64,000 nucleotides of DNA from Pseudidiomarina planktonica (GCF_900177775.1 NZ_FXWH01000001.1:1240001-1304000); one strand, 5' to 3'. Positions 1 to 9,315 are shown, counted from the first letter of the stretch. Numbers and translations: made by a program. The notes: generated by a model not told the origin, from the sequence alone.

Positions 1-1074
1 CAGTTACTGGAACCTTTTGACCGTGATGACTTTTATGACGAAGTAGAATCACGCATTGCCAGCTACGGCATTGAAGAAGATATTACCGCTGGCTACTTCA
101 TGTTTGACGTAGGCTTTAACCAATGGCAGGTGATTGCTGGTGCACGTTATGAGCACGAAACACGCACTGCCAACGGCAGCCGTTATAACGATGAAACCGA
201 AACCTTTACCCCAGAATACGCTAAGTTTTCTGACAGCAGCTGGTTGCCAAGTGTGGTTGCCCGTTACGATGTAAGCGATGCCACTATTGTGCGTGCCGCC
301 TTCAGCACAGGTTTGGTTCGCCCAAGCTTTGAGCAGGTAAGACCGAGCTACTTCCTAGAAAACGACGACGGTGACTTAAAAGCGGAGTTCGGTAACCCAG
401 AGCTTGAGTCACTAACTTCAACCAACCTTGACTTCGGTATTGAGCACTACAACGAAGCCCTGGGCGTTGTGTCGGTAATGCTGTTCTACAAAGATATCGA
501 AAACTTTGTATACGAAGCCGACGTGGCCGGCCGACCTGGCTACGAAGCCTTCGATGAAGCCGTAACCTTTATAAACGGTGACGACGCCCACTTATATGGC
601 CTGGAGTTCAACTTAGTACACGAACTAAAAGGCTTTAACAGCTGGCTGGACAACGTTTTGGTAAGCACCAACGTAACTTTAACTGACTCTGAAGCAACGG
701 TTGACTGGTTAGACGATGGCGAATTACAAACCCGTGATATTCCACTGCCAAGCCAGTCTGACACCACCGCGAACGTGGCTCTGGGTTACGAGAACGACGT
801 TATGAGCCTGCGTTTAGCCGCTAACTTTAAGTCTGAGTATCTGGCCGAGTTAGGTGATGTGGAAGACAGCCGTTACGACATTATTGAAGACGACAACCTT
901 ACTTTGGATTTTTCAGCCAAGTGGATGGTTAACGAATACGTGAACATTAGCTTTGCAGCGAACAACCTGACCGACGAACCCTACTACGTGTACACCGGCC
1001 AGCGCCGTTACAACGCGCAGTACGAAAGCTACGGGCGTAGCTTCACTTTGGGTATTCAGCTAATTAACTGGTAA
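1..1074 (+). CDS. TonB-dependent receptor, C-terminal part (5' end outside window)
   Basis: The reading frame is open from the first base, so the gene is truncated by the window and its signal peptide, plug and first strands are not seen. The visible 357 residues alternate hydrophobic and aromatic residues as in outer-membrane beta strands, with motifs typical of TonB receptor C-termini (RASFSTGLVRPSF-like, NLD-GIEHY, NLTDEPYYVY, YGRSFTLGIQ) and a terminal aromatic residue (Trp). It would take up a ligand across the outer membrane. It lies 11 bases before the phytase gene, so uptake of phytate or its breakdown products is a reasonable inference. The substrate is not shown by the sequence itself. 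Confidence 0.9.
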   Translation, partial: QLLEPFDRDDFYDEVESRIASYGIEEDITAGYFMFDVGFNQWQVIAGARYEHETRTANGSRYNDETETFTPEYAKFSDSSWLPSVVARYDVSDATIVRAAFSTGLVRPSFEQVRPSYFLENDDGDLKAEFGNPELESLTSTNLDFGIEHYNEALGVVSVMLFYKDIENFVYEADVAGRPGYEAFDEAVTFINGDDAHLYGLEFNLVHELKGFNSWLDNVLVSTNVTLTDSEATVDWLDDGELQTRDIPLPSQSDTTANVALGYENDVMSLRLAANFKSEYLAELGDVEDSRYDIIEDDNLTLDFSAKWMVNEYVNISFAANNLTDEPYYVYTGQRRYNAQYESYGRSFTLGIQLINW

Positions 1075-1085
1075 GGGAAACCGTT

Positions 1086-2915
1086 ATGACTAATAAACTA
1101 GGAAAAAATATGAAGTTTAATACAGTATCCAGCGCCGTGTTAGCGGCGCTGTTATTTACCTCAGCTTGCAGCTCGGAAGCACAGCAAACGCCAGTTCGCC
1201 ATCAGGTAATGATAAATGAACAAGCCTTAGTGGCAAACGACCGCGCTATTAGCTATGCCGGTGACATGTTGACTGAGGGCGACTTCTTCCACCTGCGCTC
1301 GCTTAAGCTAAGTTCTGGCGAGACTATTGTGGGTGCTATGGAAGGGAATAGCCAGCAGTTGCACCTGTGGCGCTTTACCGGCCAGGAATTCCAGCCCGTA
1401 TGGCAGGGTGAAATTACCAGCCGGGTAGTGGAAGACATCTGCTTTTTTGAAAGCCAGCAGAACCAACAGCTGTCAGTATTCGTGCTGGGTGGCCGTGGTG
1501 GCGCTGAGCAACGCTTGTTGCAGCAAGACAGCCAGTGGCTGCAGCAGCCGTTAACCATTCGAGAAATGAACGTACCTTTTGACAGTACTGCGTGCGTGGT
1601 TTCGCAGGCGCACTCCAAGCTGTATGTGGCCGAAGCGGACCAAGCAATTTGGGCTTACAACGCCGAGCCGGAAGTGGACGAAGGCCGTGATCTTATTGCT
1701 GCTAAAGCACCTTTTGGTGAGATTAAGAACGAAATGAAGGCGCTGGAGCTATTGCAAGACGGAACCTTGCTGGCGCTGGAAGAAGAGCCACCACGCTTAC
1801 TGGTCTACCGCTTAACCGACGACGGTTACAAGTTCGACCAGGCAACCGACTTTGATGGCGTTGACGCATTCACTGATGTAACTATGCAAGGCGGTGGCAA
1901 GGTGTTGCTAACGGAAGAGGGCATGACCGCTTCCGAGCAGTTTGAAGTTGAAGATCTGGGTGATACGCTTTCGCAAAACGCGAAGCCAGTGAAACAAGTT
2001 GCCGCCACGCTGGAAACCCAGCCGTCACCTCGCCGTGGCGATGCTATTGATGATCCGGCGGTATGGGTGCATTCCGATACGCCAGAGCAAAGCCGTATTC
2101 TGGCAACCGACAAGCGCACCGGGCTGTACGTTTACAATATGCAGGGCCAGATAGTACAGGAACTAGCCGTTGGCCGGTTGAATAACGTAGACGTGCGCCA
2201 TAACCTGGCTGCTGCAACCTTGCGCGACGACAACAGCATTCAGCTGTTTGATATTAACCAAAACGGCGAATTATCGCTGGCGGCTAATCAAAAAACCGAC
2301 ATTGCTGAAATTTACGGGCTGTGTATGGGTTATGACTCACAAGCCGAGCAGACTTCCGTTTACGTGAATGGCAAATCCGGCCGTATTCAGCAGTTTGTGG
2401 TTACTGATGCTGGCGAGCTCAGCCTAGTGCGTGAAATGAGCGTTCCTTCGCAACCTGAAGGCTGTGCCGTTGATGATGAGCAGCAACGCCTGTTTGTTGG
2501 TGAAGAAGACGTAGCCGTGTGGTTGTTTGATGCCCGCGCTGCAGGCTCTGAAAACGGCGAAGAGATTATTCGTGTCGCTGATCACGAAGAGCTGGTTGAC
2601 GACATTGAAGGCGTTGCCTTTGCACGCGTGAATAACCAACCTTTGTTGTTTGTGTCCAGCCAGGGTAACGACAGCTACCTGGTGTTTGACGCCGACCAGC
2701 CGTGGAAACAACGAGCGCACTTCCGCATTCGTACCAATATTGAACAGGGTATTGATGGCGCTTCAGAAACCGATGGCATTGAGGTGACTACTCAGTCGCT
2801 GGGCAAGGGATTCGAGCAAGGCGCATTTATGGTGCAAGACGGCCGTAATCGTATGCCGGAAGCTGGCCAGAACGTTAAACTGGTGCCGCTAGAGCGCATT
2901 ATTAGCTTGTTCTGA
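1086..2915 (+). CDS. 3-phytase, beta-propeller type, lipoprotein, two-part
   Basis: Predicted calcium-dependent beta-propeller phytase that removes phosphates from inositol hexakisphosphate. The N-terminus has a lipoprotein signal ending LFTSAC. The C-terminal half carries the family motifs: DAIDDPAVW (319-327), NNVDVR, YGLCMGYD, QPEGCAVDDEQQRLFVGEED, DIEGVAF, SSQGNDSY and DGIEVT. At 609 residues it is far longer than single-domain enzymes (about 380); the first 300 residues look like a second, divergent propeller without the full motif set, as in dual-domain phytases. A start at 1110, preceded by AGGA, is a good alternative to 1086. It follows the TonB receptor gene closely, probably in one operon. 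Confidence 0.92.
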   Translation: MTNKLGKNMKFNTVSSAVLAALLFTSACSSEAQQTPVRHQVMINEQALVANDRAISYAGDMLTEGDFFHLRSLKLSSGETIVGAMEGNSQQLHLWRFTGQEFQPVWQGEITSRVVEDICFFESQQNQQLSVFVLGGRGGAEQRLLQQDSQWLQQPLTIREMNVPFDSTACVVSQAHSKLYVAEADQAIWAYNAEPEVDEGRDLIAAKAPFGEIKNEMKALELLQDGTLLALEEEPPRLLVYRLTDDGYKFDQATDFDGVDAFTDVTMQGGGKVLLTEEGMTASEQFEVEDLGDTLSQNAKPVKQVAATLETQPSPRRGDAIDDPAVWVHSDTPEQSRILATDKRTGLYVYNMQGQIVQELAVGRLNNVDVRHNLAAATLRDDNSIQLFDINQNGELSLAANQKTDIAEIYGLCMGYDSQAEQTSVYVNGKSGRIQQFVVTDAGELSLVREMSVPSQPEGCAVDDEQQRLFVGEEDVAVWLFDARAAGSENGEEIIRVADHEELVDDIEGVAFARVNNQPLLFVSSQGNDSYLVFDADQPWKQRAHFRIRTNIEQGIDGASETDGIEVTTQSLGKGFEQGAFMVQDGRNRMPEAGQNVKLVPLERIISLF

Positions 2916-2982
2916 TTAACCTGAGTTTTACTAGGGTTTTACTCAGGCTTTTGTTAGGGAAGAAAGTAGTAAGTCAGAAAGT

Positions 2983-3010
2983 AAAAAACCGGCATGGAAG
3001 CCGGTTTTTT
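2983..3010. terminator. Bidirectional terminator between phytase and phosphatase genes
   Basis: A perfect 11-bp stem AAAAAACCGGC / GCCGGTTTTTT with a 6-base loop. The A-run and T-run on the two sides let it stop transcription from both convergent genes. A weaker stem CCTGAGT/ACTCAGG (2920-2947) lies just before it after the phytase stop codon. Confidence 0.9.
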
Positions 3011-3041
3011 TTATGCCGTTCTTTTAGAACCAGAATGAAAC

Positions 3042-4448
3042 TTACTGTTCGAGAGGCTTGGCGTAGATTAAGTCTGTGCCATTCCAGCAGCGATCTTCGC
3101 GGCTTGGGCTTGGATTCTCACAAACACGATTGGCTGTTGCAGGGGCTTCGTCGGTAAAGCTTTTCTCGCCATCGTTTGATTTATGCAGAGTGAAGCCGTC
3201 GTACAAGTCACCGGTAGCTGTGTAGGAGCGGTACACTATTTCTTCCTGGGTAAAGTCCAGCGTTTGAAACAGTTGGGTGTCTTCGGCGGTGCGCGTCATG
3301 GTGCCCTTGGCGTTATCACTAACCAGGTACATTTTCGGGCCAGCGACAGATACCACGTAAATCGGGCCTTGCTTGCTCTTTGTTTGGGTAACCCCACCCA
3401 TGCGGCCATAGGTATGATCGTGCCCTTGTAGTACCAAATCCACGTTGTATTTTTCATACACCGGCTGCCAGTATTCGCGCAGAATTGGATTGTCACGACC
3501 TTTGGACACCGATTGAATAGGGTGGTGATGGAATACTACTGTCCAGCGGTTTGGGTTATTCGCCAACACCTGCTCCAGCCACTCGGCTTGTTGTTTGGCT
3601 TTGCTTTCGTGCTGCAGTGCCTCGGTAGAGTCCAGCGCTATGTAACGCACGCCCTGATAGTCACTAAAGTACACAGTGTCAGACAAAGCTTCCGGGCCAT
3701 TTCCCGCGACCTTATAGTGTGCCGTCCAGTTAGGTAGCAGGTAGCGAATTGGGTTGTCGTCGTCACTGGAAAACTCGTGGTTACCGGCGGCAGGTAATTG
3801 GTTAAGAGTGGACGCCATCCAGCTGGTTGCCGCAAACCATTCACCCCATTCATTGTCATGAATACCGGAGCGCGAATTCACTAAGTCACCCGCATACAAC
3901 ATAACCCGGGCGCGGGGAGCTGTGCGTATAGCCTCACGCACAGTGCGCGAATAATGCGAATACACCGCATTCTGAGCGTCACCAAGATACAGCGCCGTGT
4001 AGGGGGTAAATTTCGCCGTTGGCGTTTTAAACTGGTACCAGTCGCTCCAGGTGCCTTCGCCACTTACTCTGTACGCATACAGCGTATCGGGCTGTAAGTT
4101 ATTCACCGTAACCCGATGATGATGCGCTTTGCCATTGGGTGACTCTAGCTCAACATACTCGGCTGTATGTTCACTTGCGTGCAGATGCATTCCAGGCGAG
4201 GGCGTTGCGTTTGAAATCTGAACTTTGGCGCCTTTAACCTGCGCATTGGTGCGCCAGGTTACCGTTTGCGAGTTGTGCGGCGTAGCCGTGCCAAGAAGCG
4301 CAATACGATCCGGGAAAGCCGTTACCTGATAGCGCTGCTGACCGTCGGGAATAGAAGTATTGGCACTTGGCGTTTGTGCTGCGCTTGCCGTAGTGCTAAG
4401 TGCCAGCGACAGCGCACAGGCAACCAGTGTTAATTTCGAGTAGGGCAT
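3042..4448 (-). CDS. Secreted purple-acid-phosphatase-like metallophosphoesterase
   Basis: Residues 1-23 form a signal peptide ending in ASAA. Residues 40-140 resemble the fibronectin-like N-terminal domain of purple acid phosphatases. The catalytic calcineurin-type fold follows: LGDAQ (Asp157), AGDLVNSR (Asp188), GNHE (222-225), HHH (307-309) and GHDH (342-345), the expected two-metal ligand set. Two cysteines near the C-terminus (CENP...RCWN) could form a disulphide. It probably hydrolyses phosphate monoesters in the periplasm or outside the cell. It converges on the phytase gene, which fits a shared role in phosphate scavenging, although each has its own promoter. Confidence 0.88.
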   Translation of the reverse strand: MPYSKLTLVACALSLALSTTASAAQTPSANTSIPDGQQRYQVTAFPDRIALLGTATPHNSQTVTWRTNAQVKGAKVQISNATPSPGMHLHASEHTAEYVELESPNGKAHHHRVTVNNLQPDTLYAYRVSGEGTWSDWYQFKTPTAKFTPYTALYLGDAQNAVYSHYSRTVREAIRTAPRARVMLYAGDLVNSRSGIHDNEWGEWFAATSWMASTLNQLPAAGNHEFSSDDDNPIRYLLPNWTAHYKVAGNGPEALSDTVYFSDYQGVRYIALDSTEALQHESKAKQQAEWLEQVLANNPNRWTVVFHHHPIQSVSKGRDNPILREYWQPVYEKYNVDLVLQGHDHTYGRMGGVTQTKSKQGPIYVVSVAGPKMYLVSDNAKGTMTRTAEDTQLFQTLDFTQEEIVYRSYTATGDLYDGFTLHKSNDGEKSFTDEAPATANRVCENPSPSREDRCWNGTDLIYAKPLEQ

Positions 4449-4574
4449 CTCAATTATCTCTCGGTTATGTCAGTTAAATAATACGAGAGCTTAAAAGAAT
4501 TGAGTGACACTGGCATTGCGGTGCGCGGGGTTGGTGAGCTGATTGCACCTACTGGATTGGATTCTAACCGGTGG

Positions 4575-4913
4575 CTATATCAGAGTATAAAAGGCGATGG
4601 TAATTGCGAAAGCAGTTATAACTAGCGTAATAGGTAGGGCTAATATTAAAACTAGCGCTGTATTTGGATTTAAGCTGAGTCTATTGTTAATAAGATAAAT
4701 CAAAAACAGAGAGACTATTCCCGCAATAATTAGCGCAATTCCTGTGTTTGTATTGATAGAGTACCAAGCTTCAGTGCTGCTCAAAGTTTGGTCAATACGT
4801 ACGCCATACGCAGAATTAGGTGGAACCATTTTCAACGCTAAAGGTATGCCAATTGCAGTAAAAAGTATCGATGTCGCATATGAAACGAAGCTTACAAATT
4901 TTTCTAGTTGCAT
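4575..4913 (-). CDS. SdpI-family small membrane protein
   Basis: 112 residues with three hydrophobic segments (about 8-28, 57-77 and 85-110). The stretch PPNSAYGVRIDQTLSS followed by EAWYSINTNTG matches the conserved loop of SdpI/YhfL-type proteins (PPN..YG.R...TLSS...WY..N). In Bacillus SdpI gives immunity to the SdpC toxin, but most proteobacterial members have no known role. No toxin gene is visible beside it. An AGGGAG ribosome-binding site precedes the ATG. Confidence 0.75.
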   Translation of the reverse strand: MQLEKFVSFVSYATSILFTAIGIPLALKMVPPNSAYGVRIDQTLSSTEAWYSINTNTGIALIIAGIVSLFLIYLINNRLSLNPNTALVLILALPITLVITAFAITIAFYTLI

Positions 4914-5060
4914 AAGAAACTCCCTGTAAAAATAGTAACGCGATAGCCTAATTAAACCTAATAAGGTCCATCTTGCTGATATTAGTAGTTACTTTCATAT
5001 CTTTCCTAGAATATGGATTGGAGCATCAACGGCTCGCATACCGCCAACTATAAATCGTGA

Positions 5061-5795
5061 CTAGCGAGGGAGAATAAATCCGTCAATGAGCATGCCAAAC
5101 TGGCTGCGAGTTCCCACCACGGTGATTTTTCCACTTTCAGGTAAACTATTTCGATTACTCTCAGTCGTACATAACTCTCCGTATTCCAGTTCGTCAGTTT
5201 CAATAATTTCTAGCCGTTGACTGCAGTATTTTCTCCTACTTCCTTTTTCGTAATCCATCTCATATCTCACTTCTTGTTTTGCCAGGACCATGTGCAGAGC
5301 AAGAGGGAGAGACTTGTCAATAAACATCCAACTAAACATGAGATACAAGAACGGCATAGTCACGATGGCTAGTTGACCGCGCCAAGTTGCTTCTAAATAC
5401 CGCATAAATTTTGTGTCTTTTTTTAGGCACAGGTACCACGTTATCGCAAGAATAAACGCTAGTACCCAAATCACGCCCATGGTATTTGCTGTCCAACTTT
5501 TGGCTACCATAAACTTATAAAATAAAGTCGGTATTACTGAGAATGCCATAACCATCAACGACCCACTGAGGATGCGGGTAATGAGTAATTGTTCAGACCA
5601 TTTTGGTTTTGGTGGAGGAGGTAACACCTGATCACCTTCGCTATTAGTCTTTGCTGCTCGCTCTTTTATTTTCTTGGCGAGCATCGCTTTGGCTTCTAGA
5701 TAGCGTTCGGGCCATTTTTCTTGATCGATCCAGACTAAAACGTCTTCAAGTTCGGCAATAGTGTATTGAGAATAGTCCGGGGAATCGTCGTCCAT
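5061..5795 (-). CDS. Hypothetical membrane protein with three TM segments
   Basis: Not assigned to a named family. The N-terminal 45 residues contain a pattern found in many proteobacterial proteins of unknown role: YTIAELEDVLVWID...PERYLEAKAML. Three hydrophobic segments follow (about 85-110, 115-135 and 145-170), then a hydrophilic C-terminal domain of about 70 residues. The frame opens at a TTG at 5801, but the ATG at 5795 is favoured because an AAGGA lies 8 bases upstream of it and only 2 bases from the TTG. Confidence 0.65.
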   Translation of the reverse strand: MDDDSPDYSQYTIAELEDVLVWIDQEKWPERYLEAKAMLAKKIKERAAKTNSEGDQVLPPPPKPKWSEQLLITRILSGSLMVMAFSVIPTLFYKFMVAKSWTANTMGVIWVLAFILAITWYLCLKKDTKFMRYLEATWRGQLAIVTMPFLYLMFSWMFIDKSLPLALHMVLAKQEVRYEMDYEKGSRRKYCSQRLEIIETDELEYGELCTTESNRNSLPESGKITVVGTRSQFGMLIDGFILPR

Positions 5796-6295
5796 ATCCA
5801 AATCCTTGGCTTACTGCTGTCGAAAAGCTATGGAATACACTGCTAAACCTGTTGGCGTAGTATTCAGTGCAGAAGCACACCTAGCAAATAATGCGGCGTA
5901 AAACAAAATTAGCGCTTGCCGCAGTGTAAGATCGGAGAAGGGCACCGTTAACATCCATTGTCAGAAACTGTCGATGCATTCTAAGGTATACGCTCGCTCA
6001 GACAAAGCCGAAATCAACAAAATAAAAACAAAATATAGGCCCGCCAGTTTTGGGCTTTCTGCTGTTTATTCTTGATAAAGCTTGTCGAATTTGCTTTTCA
6101 ATAATGAAACAGCAGCTTTGCCGCCTTGCATACCACAAAGGTTTACCGGGAGTTTAAAAGCAGTACTACCGGTTTAACTTGGTTTCGAGACCCTAGCTAG
6201 CATTGTTGTTTGTCGAGAAAGTGTAAATACGGACATTCTAATTCCGGTGTATTAAAGTTAAGGTAATTTGAAGACAAATATTAAAGGATTAAAAT
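5796..6295. other. Intergenic region without a recognisable gene
   Basis: About 500 bases between two divergent genes. No ORF with coding character is seen on either strand. It must hold the promoters of both flanking genes. A weak GCCC...GGGC stem near 6040-6055 has a short T-rich tail but is not convincing as a terminator. Confidence 0.5.
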
Positions 6296-7036
6296 TTGAA
6301 ACTCCTCACAGTATTTACCGCCGCATTTTTCAGCGCATCTAGCCTTGCAGGAACTACCATTTATGACGAGTCGAGGAACAGACACATTCCAATAGAGGTA
6401 TCGTATCCAAGCTCACAAGGTCAATGTTCTGTAGATAAAAAGTGTCCAGTTGCGTTGCTGAGTGCGGGTTACGGAGTATCTCATACGAAGTACAATTTCT
6501 TATCTGAGCAGTTAAACCAATTGGGTTATATGGTGGTGGCTGTTCGACATGAGCTGGAAACGGATCCACCGCTGTCCGTGTCTGGCGACCTGTATGAAAG
6601 CAGAAGCGAGAACTGGATTCGAGGCGCAGAAACACTAGATTTTGTGAAGCACAATCTTGAAGCACTGCATAACAATTACACTTTTGACGACTTACTGTTG
6701 ATAGGTCACTCGAATGGGGGAGATATATCGTCGTGGCTCGCGAACGAGGGAAAGGATTATATAGCGGCCGTAATTACGCTTGATCATCGGCGCGTTCCGC
6801 TTCCGCGCAACAAAGATATTAGCGTGCTGTCTATTAGAGGCAGCGACTATCCTGCTGACAAAGGAGTTTTGCCGTCATCAGAAGAGACTGAGCAGTACAA
6901 TATTTGCGTAACAGAGATACCGGAATCCCGACATAACGACATGACTGACTTCGGGCCTACTTGGCTTAAAGATGAAATAGCACGAATTCTGGTAGAGCAT
7001 ATTGAAAGAGGGCGGTGCGTTAGCGATTTAGAATGA
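6296..7036 (+). CDS. Secreted alpha/beta hydrolase (PET hydrolase/esterase-like)
   Basis: 246 residues starting at TTG, supported by AAAGGA seven bases upstream and by a signal peptide (residues 1-18, ending SLA). The fold is indicated by a strand before the nucleophile elbow GHSNGG (Ser139 as nucleophile), a TLDHRR segment carrying the likely Asp, and SRHND carrying the likely His. An oxyanion-type SAGYG motif is at 57-61. It probably acts as a periplasmic esterase or acyl hydrolase; the substrate cannot be told. It is a single gene between hypothetical neighbours. Confidence 0.75.
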   Translation: MKLLTVFTAAFFSASSLAGTTIYDESRNRHIPIEVSYPSSQGQCSVDKKCPVALLSAGYGVSHTKYNFLSEQLNQLGYMVVAVRHELETDPPLSVSGDLYESRSENWIRGAETLDFVKHNLEALHNNYTFDDLLLIGHSNGGDISSWLANEGKDYIAAVITLDHRRVPLPRNKDISVLSIRGSDYPADKGVLPSSEETEQYNICVTEIPESRHNDMTDFGPTWLKDEIARILVEHIERGRCVSDLE

Positions 7037-7047
7037 CGAACAAGGTC

Positions 7048-7094
7048 CAAAAGCCTGTGATGGACACTATTCCATGCTGGCAGGGGCTTTTTAT
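7048..7094 (+). terminator. Probable terminator after hydrolase gene
   Basis: AAAAGCCTG and CAGGGGCTTTT pair with a bulge, and ATGGA/TCCAT pairs inside, followed by a T-run. It lies just after the hydrolase stop codon. The imperfect stem lowers confidence. Confidence 0.55.
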
Positions 7095-7234
7095 TCAAAG
7101 GCGCTTATCTGACAGAGTTCTGTCGTAAAAATAGCTGGTAACTGTCAGATATAAGTCGTAACAATGACGGCATATGATCTAGGAATTGCGCCTAACATAG
7201 CCTTACTTTTTAACGAAACGTAAGGCGGAAATGT

Positions 7235-7729
7235 ATGAGTAAATTAATGCAATTAAATAAGAATAAGATTCAGCAACTCAGAAAGCATAAGTGTTGGAGC
7301 CAGGACGAATTGGCCGCAGCCAGCAATTTGAGCATTCGGACCATTCAACGCGTTGAGAAAACCGGCAATGCATCACTGGAAACCGTTAAAGCAGTAGCCT
7401 CAGTATTCGAAGTGGAACCACTGTACCTGCAGAGCAACAAAGACATTGAGAACGTGACGTTCAACTTTCTGTGCAAGTACTCGTGGATTGCTGCTTTTGC
7501 TCTTTCTAGCGTCTTCTTTGGCTTATGGATAGTAGACATACTAATTCCAACCCTGAAAGGCGCCGACTTCAATAATCAATACAAAATTCACGGTGACTTT
7601 CGCTATCTGGATTTCGGCGGTATCAGCTTTTTTGCTGGCTTTGCCTTGCTCGGAGTAAATCTATTTATCGAGTTTTTGAACAGAAAACGAATGACTGGAC
7701 GTGTGACCGTAAATAGTGAAGCTGATTGA
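7235..7729 (+). CDS. Xre-family regulator with C-terminal membrane segments
   Basis: Residues 8-62 form a Cro/CI-type helix-turn-helix: IQQLRKHKCWSQDELAAAS, then LSIRTIQRVEK and a typical LETVKAVASVFEV third part. After residue 75 there are two hydrophobic segments (about 84-107 and 128-147) and a basic tail. This HTH-plus-membrane layout (similar to helix_turn_helix proteins with DUF2721-like tails) suggests a membrane-tethered DNA-binding regulator. Targets are unknown. AAGGCGGAA precedes the ATG. Confidence 0.78.
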   Translation: MSKLMQLNKNKIQQLRKHKCWSQDELAAASNLSIRTIQRVEKTGNASLETVKAVASVFEVEPLYLQSNKDIENVTFNFLCKYSWIAAFALSSVFFGLWIVDILIPTLKGADFNNQYKIHGDFRYLDFGGISFFAGFALLGVNLFIEFLNRKRMTGRVTVNSEAD

Positions 7730-7923
7730 TCTAAATGGCGGGCAATATTTGCTCGTGAACGAGCTGACCTTCGCTCTTTACCTGATTCAACTAGTGATTG
7801 ACCGTACCTGCAATATTGCGCGTTTTGTGTATTTAGGTCGTTTACCGTCAATGACGTAACGAAAAATCAAAATTGGATATTGTGCGCACGCACTTTATAA
7901 ATGTATACCCACTAAGGTTTGCC

Positions 7924-8430
7924 ATGAACATTAAGCTAAAAGTAACCATCGGATTTTTGCTAGTTTGGGTGATTAGCTCGCTTACTATGGTAGCCGGATA
8001 CCCCGAAGTTTACTCCCCGTACTCATTCACTGTCGTTATTCCAGTTTTTCTGTTTTATGGAATGGGTGTACCCGAAGCTTTAATAGCTCTGATTGCATCT
8101 CTGCCGAATGCGTTGTTGTTTTGGGCTAGTACGATTCCAGTAATGCGTGGAAATGCAAAAGTGAGTCGCATATTAATTGGTATTAGTGGCTTACTTATGC
8201 TGATTTCAATTGGCTTTCTTTTTATGTCATATAGCTACGGAGTCCAATATCAGGGGTTAGAGCATACGATATTAATTTACTTGTTTAACGCTATCTTAAT
8301 TGGTGTAATTGCGACAGTGCTTGTAAAAAATTATCGTAGGCCAACTATAAACAATTCATTGTTGTACAGTTCTTTATTGTTTAGTTGGCTTGGTTGGTGC
8401 GCGCTCCCATGGCTAGGCGAAATGATGTAG
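7924..8430 (+). CDS. Hypothetical multi-pass membrane protein
   Basis: About 168 residues and strongly hydrophobic, with five likely membrane segments (near residues 5-25, 33-65, 72-92, 98-125 and 135-155) and no family motif that I recognise. The frame can be extended to a TTG at 7873, but the ATG at 7924 has AAGG six bases upstream. The sequence just after the stop codon resembles the left end of an integron attC site, so it could be a mobile cassette gene. Confidence 0.6.
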   Translation: MNIKLKVTIGFLLVWVISSLTMVAGYPEVYSPYSFTVVIPVFLFYGMGVPEALIALIASLPNALLFWASTIPVMRGNAKVSRILIGISGLLMLISIGFLFMSYSYGVQYQGLEHTILIYLFNAILIGVIATVLVKNYRRPTINNSLLYSSLLFSWLGWCALPWLGEMM

Positions 8431-8470
8431 TGGGTATAACAAACCAAGTAAGTGGGACAATAAGCATCCT

Positions 8471-8806
8471 ATGAAAATGAGCCACGAAGAATACATCGCG
8501 AAGATGCGAAAACGCGCCGCAGAAGTTGCAAGGGGCATGCTAGATGGCTCTATTCACTATCTTGAAGGTGCAATTGAGTTGTTTTCTCTACGGGGCGAGG
8601 TCGGACTCTCTGAAAGCGATAAGGATTTTCGAGCTTTTACCGCTGTAGCTTCTGGAATCGATCACTTACCGGTCGGTGAATCAAGGCAGTACTGGTCTCA
8701 AGAAGCCCTCGGGTGTCATGAGGCAGAGATACAGGAATCCATTAAGTGGGCAAAGGAAGCCTCTTTGTCAGAATGTAAATCTATCGCGGTAAGGTTCAAA
8801 ACTTAG
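8471..8806 (+). CDS. Hypothetical small soluble protein
   Basis: 111 residues, mostly helical, with no signal peptide or membrane segment. The middle reads as ...DFRAFTAVASGIDHLPVG..RQYWS, a pattern seen in small hypothetical proteins of gammaproteobacteria (DUF2489-like), but I cannot place it with certainty. It is bounded on both sides by possible attC-like sequence (8431-8465 and 8810-8880), so it may be a captured cassette. Confidence 0.6.
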   Translation: MKMSHEEYIAKMRKRAAEVARGMLDGSIHYLEGAIELFSLRGEVGLSESDKDFRAFTAVASGIDHLPVGESRQYWSQEALGCHEAEIQESIKWAKEASLSECKSIAVRFKT

Positions 8807-8925
8807 CAAAGTTGAGGAGCATCGCCAGCAAAGCTGGCTGGGTCTCGCTACGCTCGCATTCTGTTGGGCGGCATTAACGTCCGCCCTTGGCACAAACCAG
8901 CCTTAAAAAATTAATAAGGAACCCA

Positions 8926-9291
8926 ATGCTCCACAACCCCATAAACTTCAAAGAAAAGCTGAGCCTGTTTAATGAGCCATGGTCACCGAAGGTCATAGCC
9001 GAGATGAACGACTACCAGTTCAAAGTGGTAAAACTTCAGGGTGATTTTGTCTGGCATGACCATAAGGATACTGATGAAACCTTTATCGTGCTGGCGGGGC
9101 GTCTGCGCATCGATTTTAGGGACGATCATGTCGAGCTGTCCGAAGGAGAAATGTACGTAGTGCCGAAGGGCGTTGAACATAAGCCTTACGCAGAGCACGA
9201 AGCCCATGTTTTACTTATCGAACCCCGGGGTGTCGTGAACACCGGCTATAATAAGGGCAGTAAAACGGCAGAGAGTGATGTTTGGATTTGA
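8926..9291 (+). CDS. Cupin-domain protein
   Basis: 121 residues forming one small cupin barrel. Motif 1 is visible as WHDHKDTDETFIVLAGRL (two His and a Glu as metal ligands) and motif 2 as GEMYVVPKGVEHKPYA. Likely a metal-binding mannose-6-phosphate-isomerase-like protein; the reaction is unknown. An upstream TTG at 8887 is in frame, but the ATG at 8926 has AAGGAA five bases before it and matches the usual family start. The thioredoxin-like gene follows 24 bases later and may be co-transcribed. Confidence 0.8.
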   Translation: MLHNPINFKEKLSLFNEPWSPKVIAEMNDYQFKVVKLQGDFVWHDHKDTDETFIVLAGRLRIDFRDDHVELSEGEMYVVPKGVEHKPYAEHEAHVLLIEPRGVVNTGYNKGSKTAESDVWI

Positions 9292-9315
9292 GGCAAGGCA
9301 CCTGGAGCAAATAAC

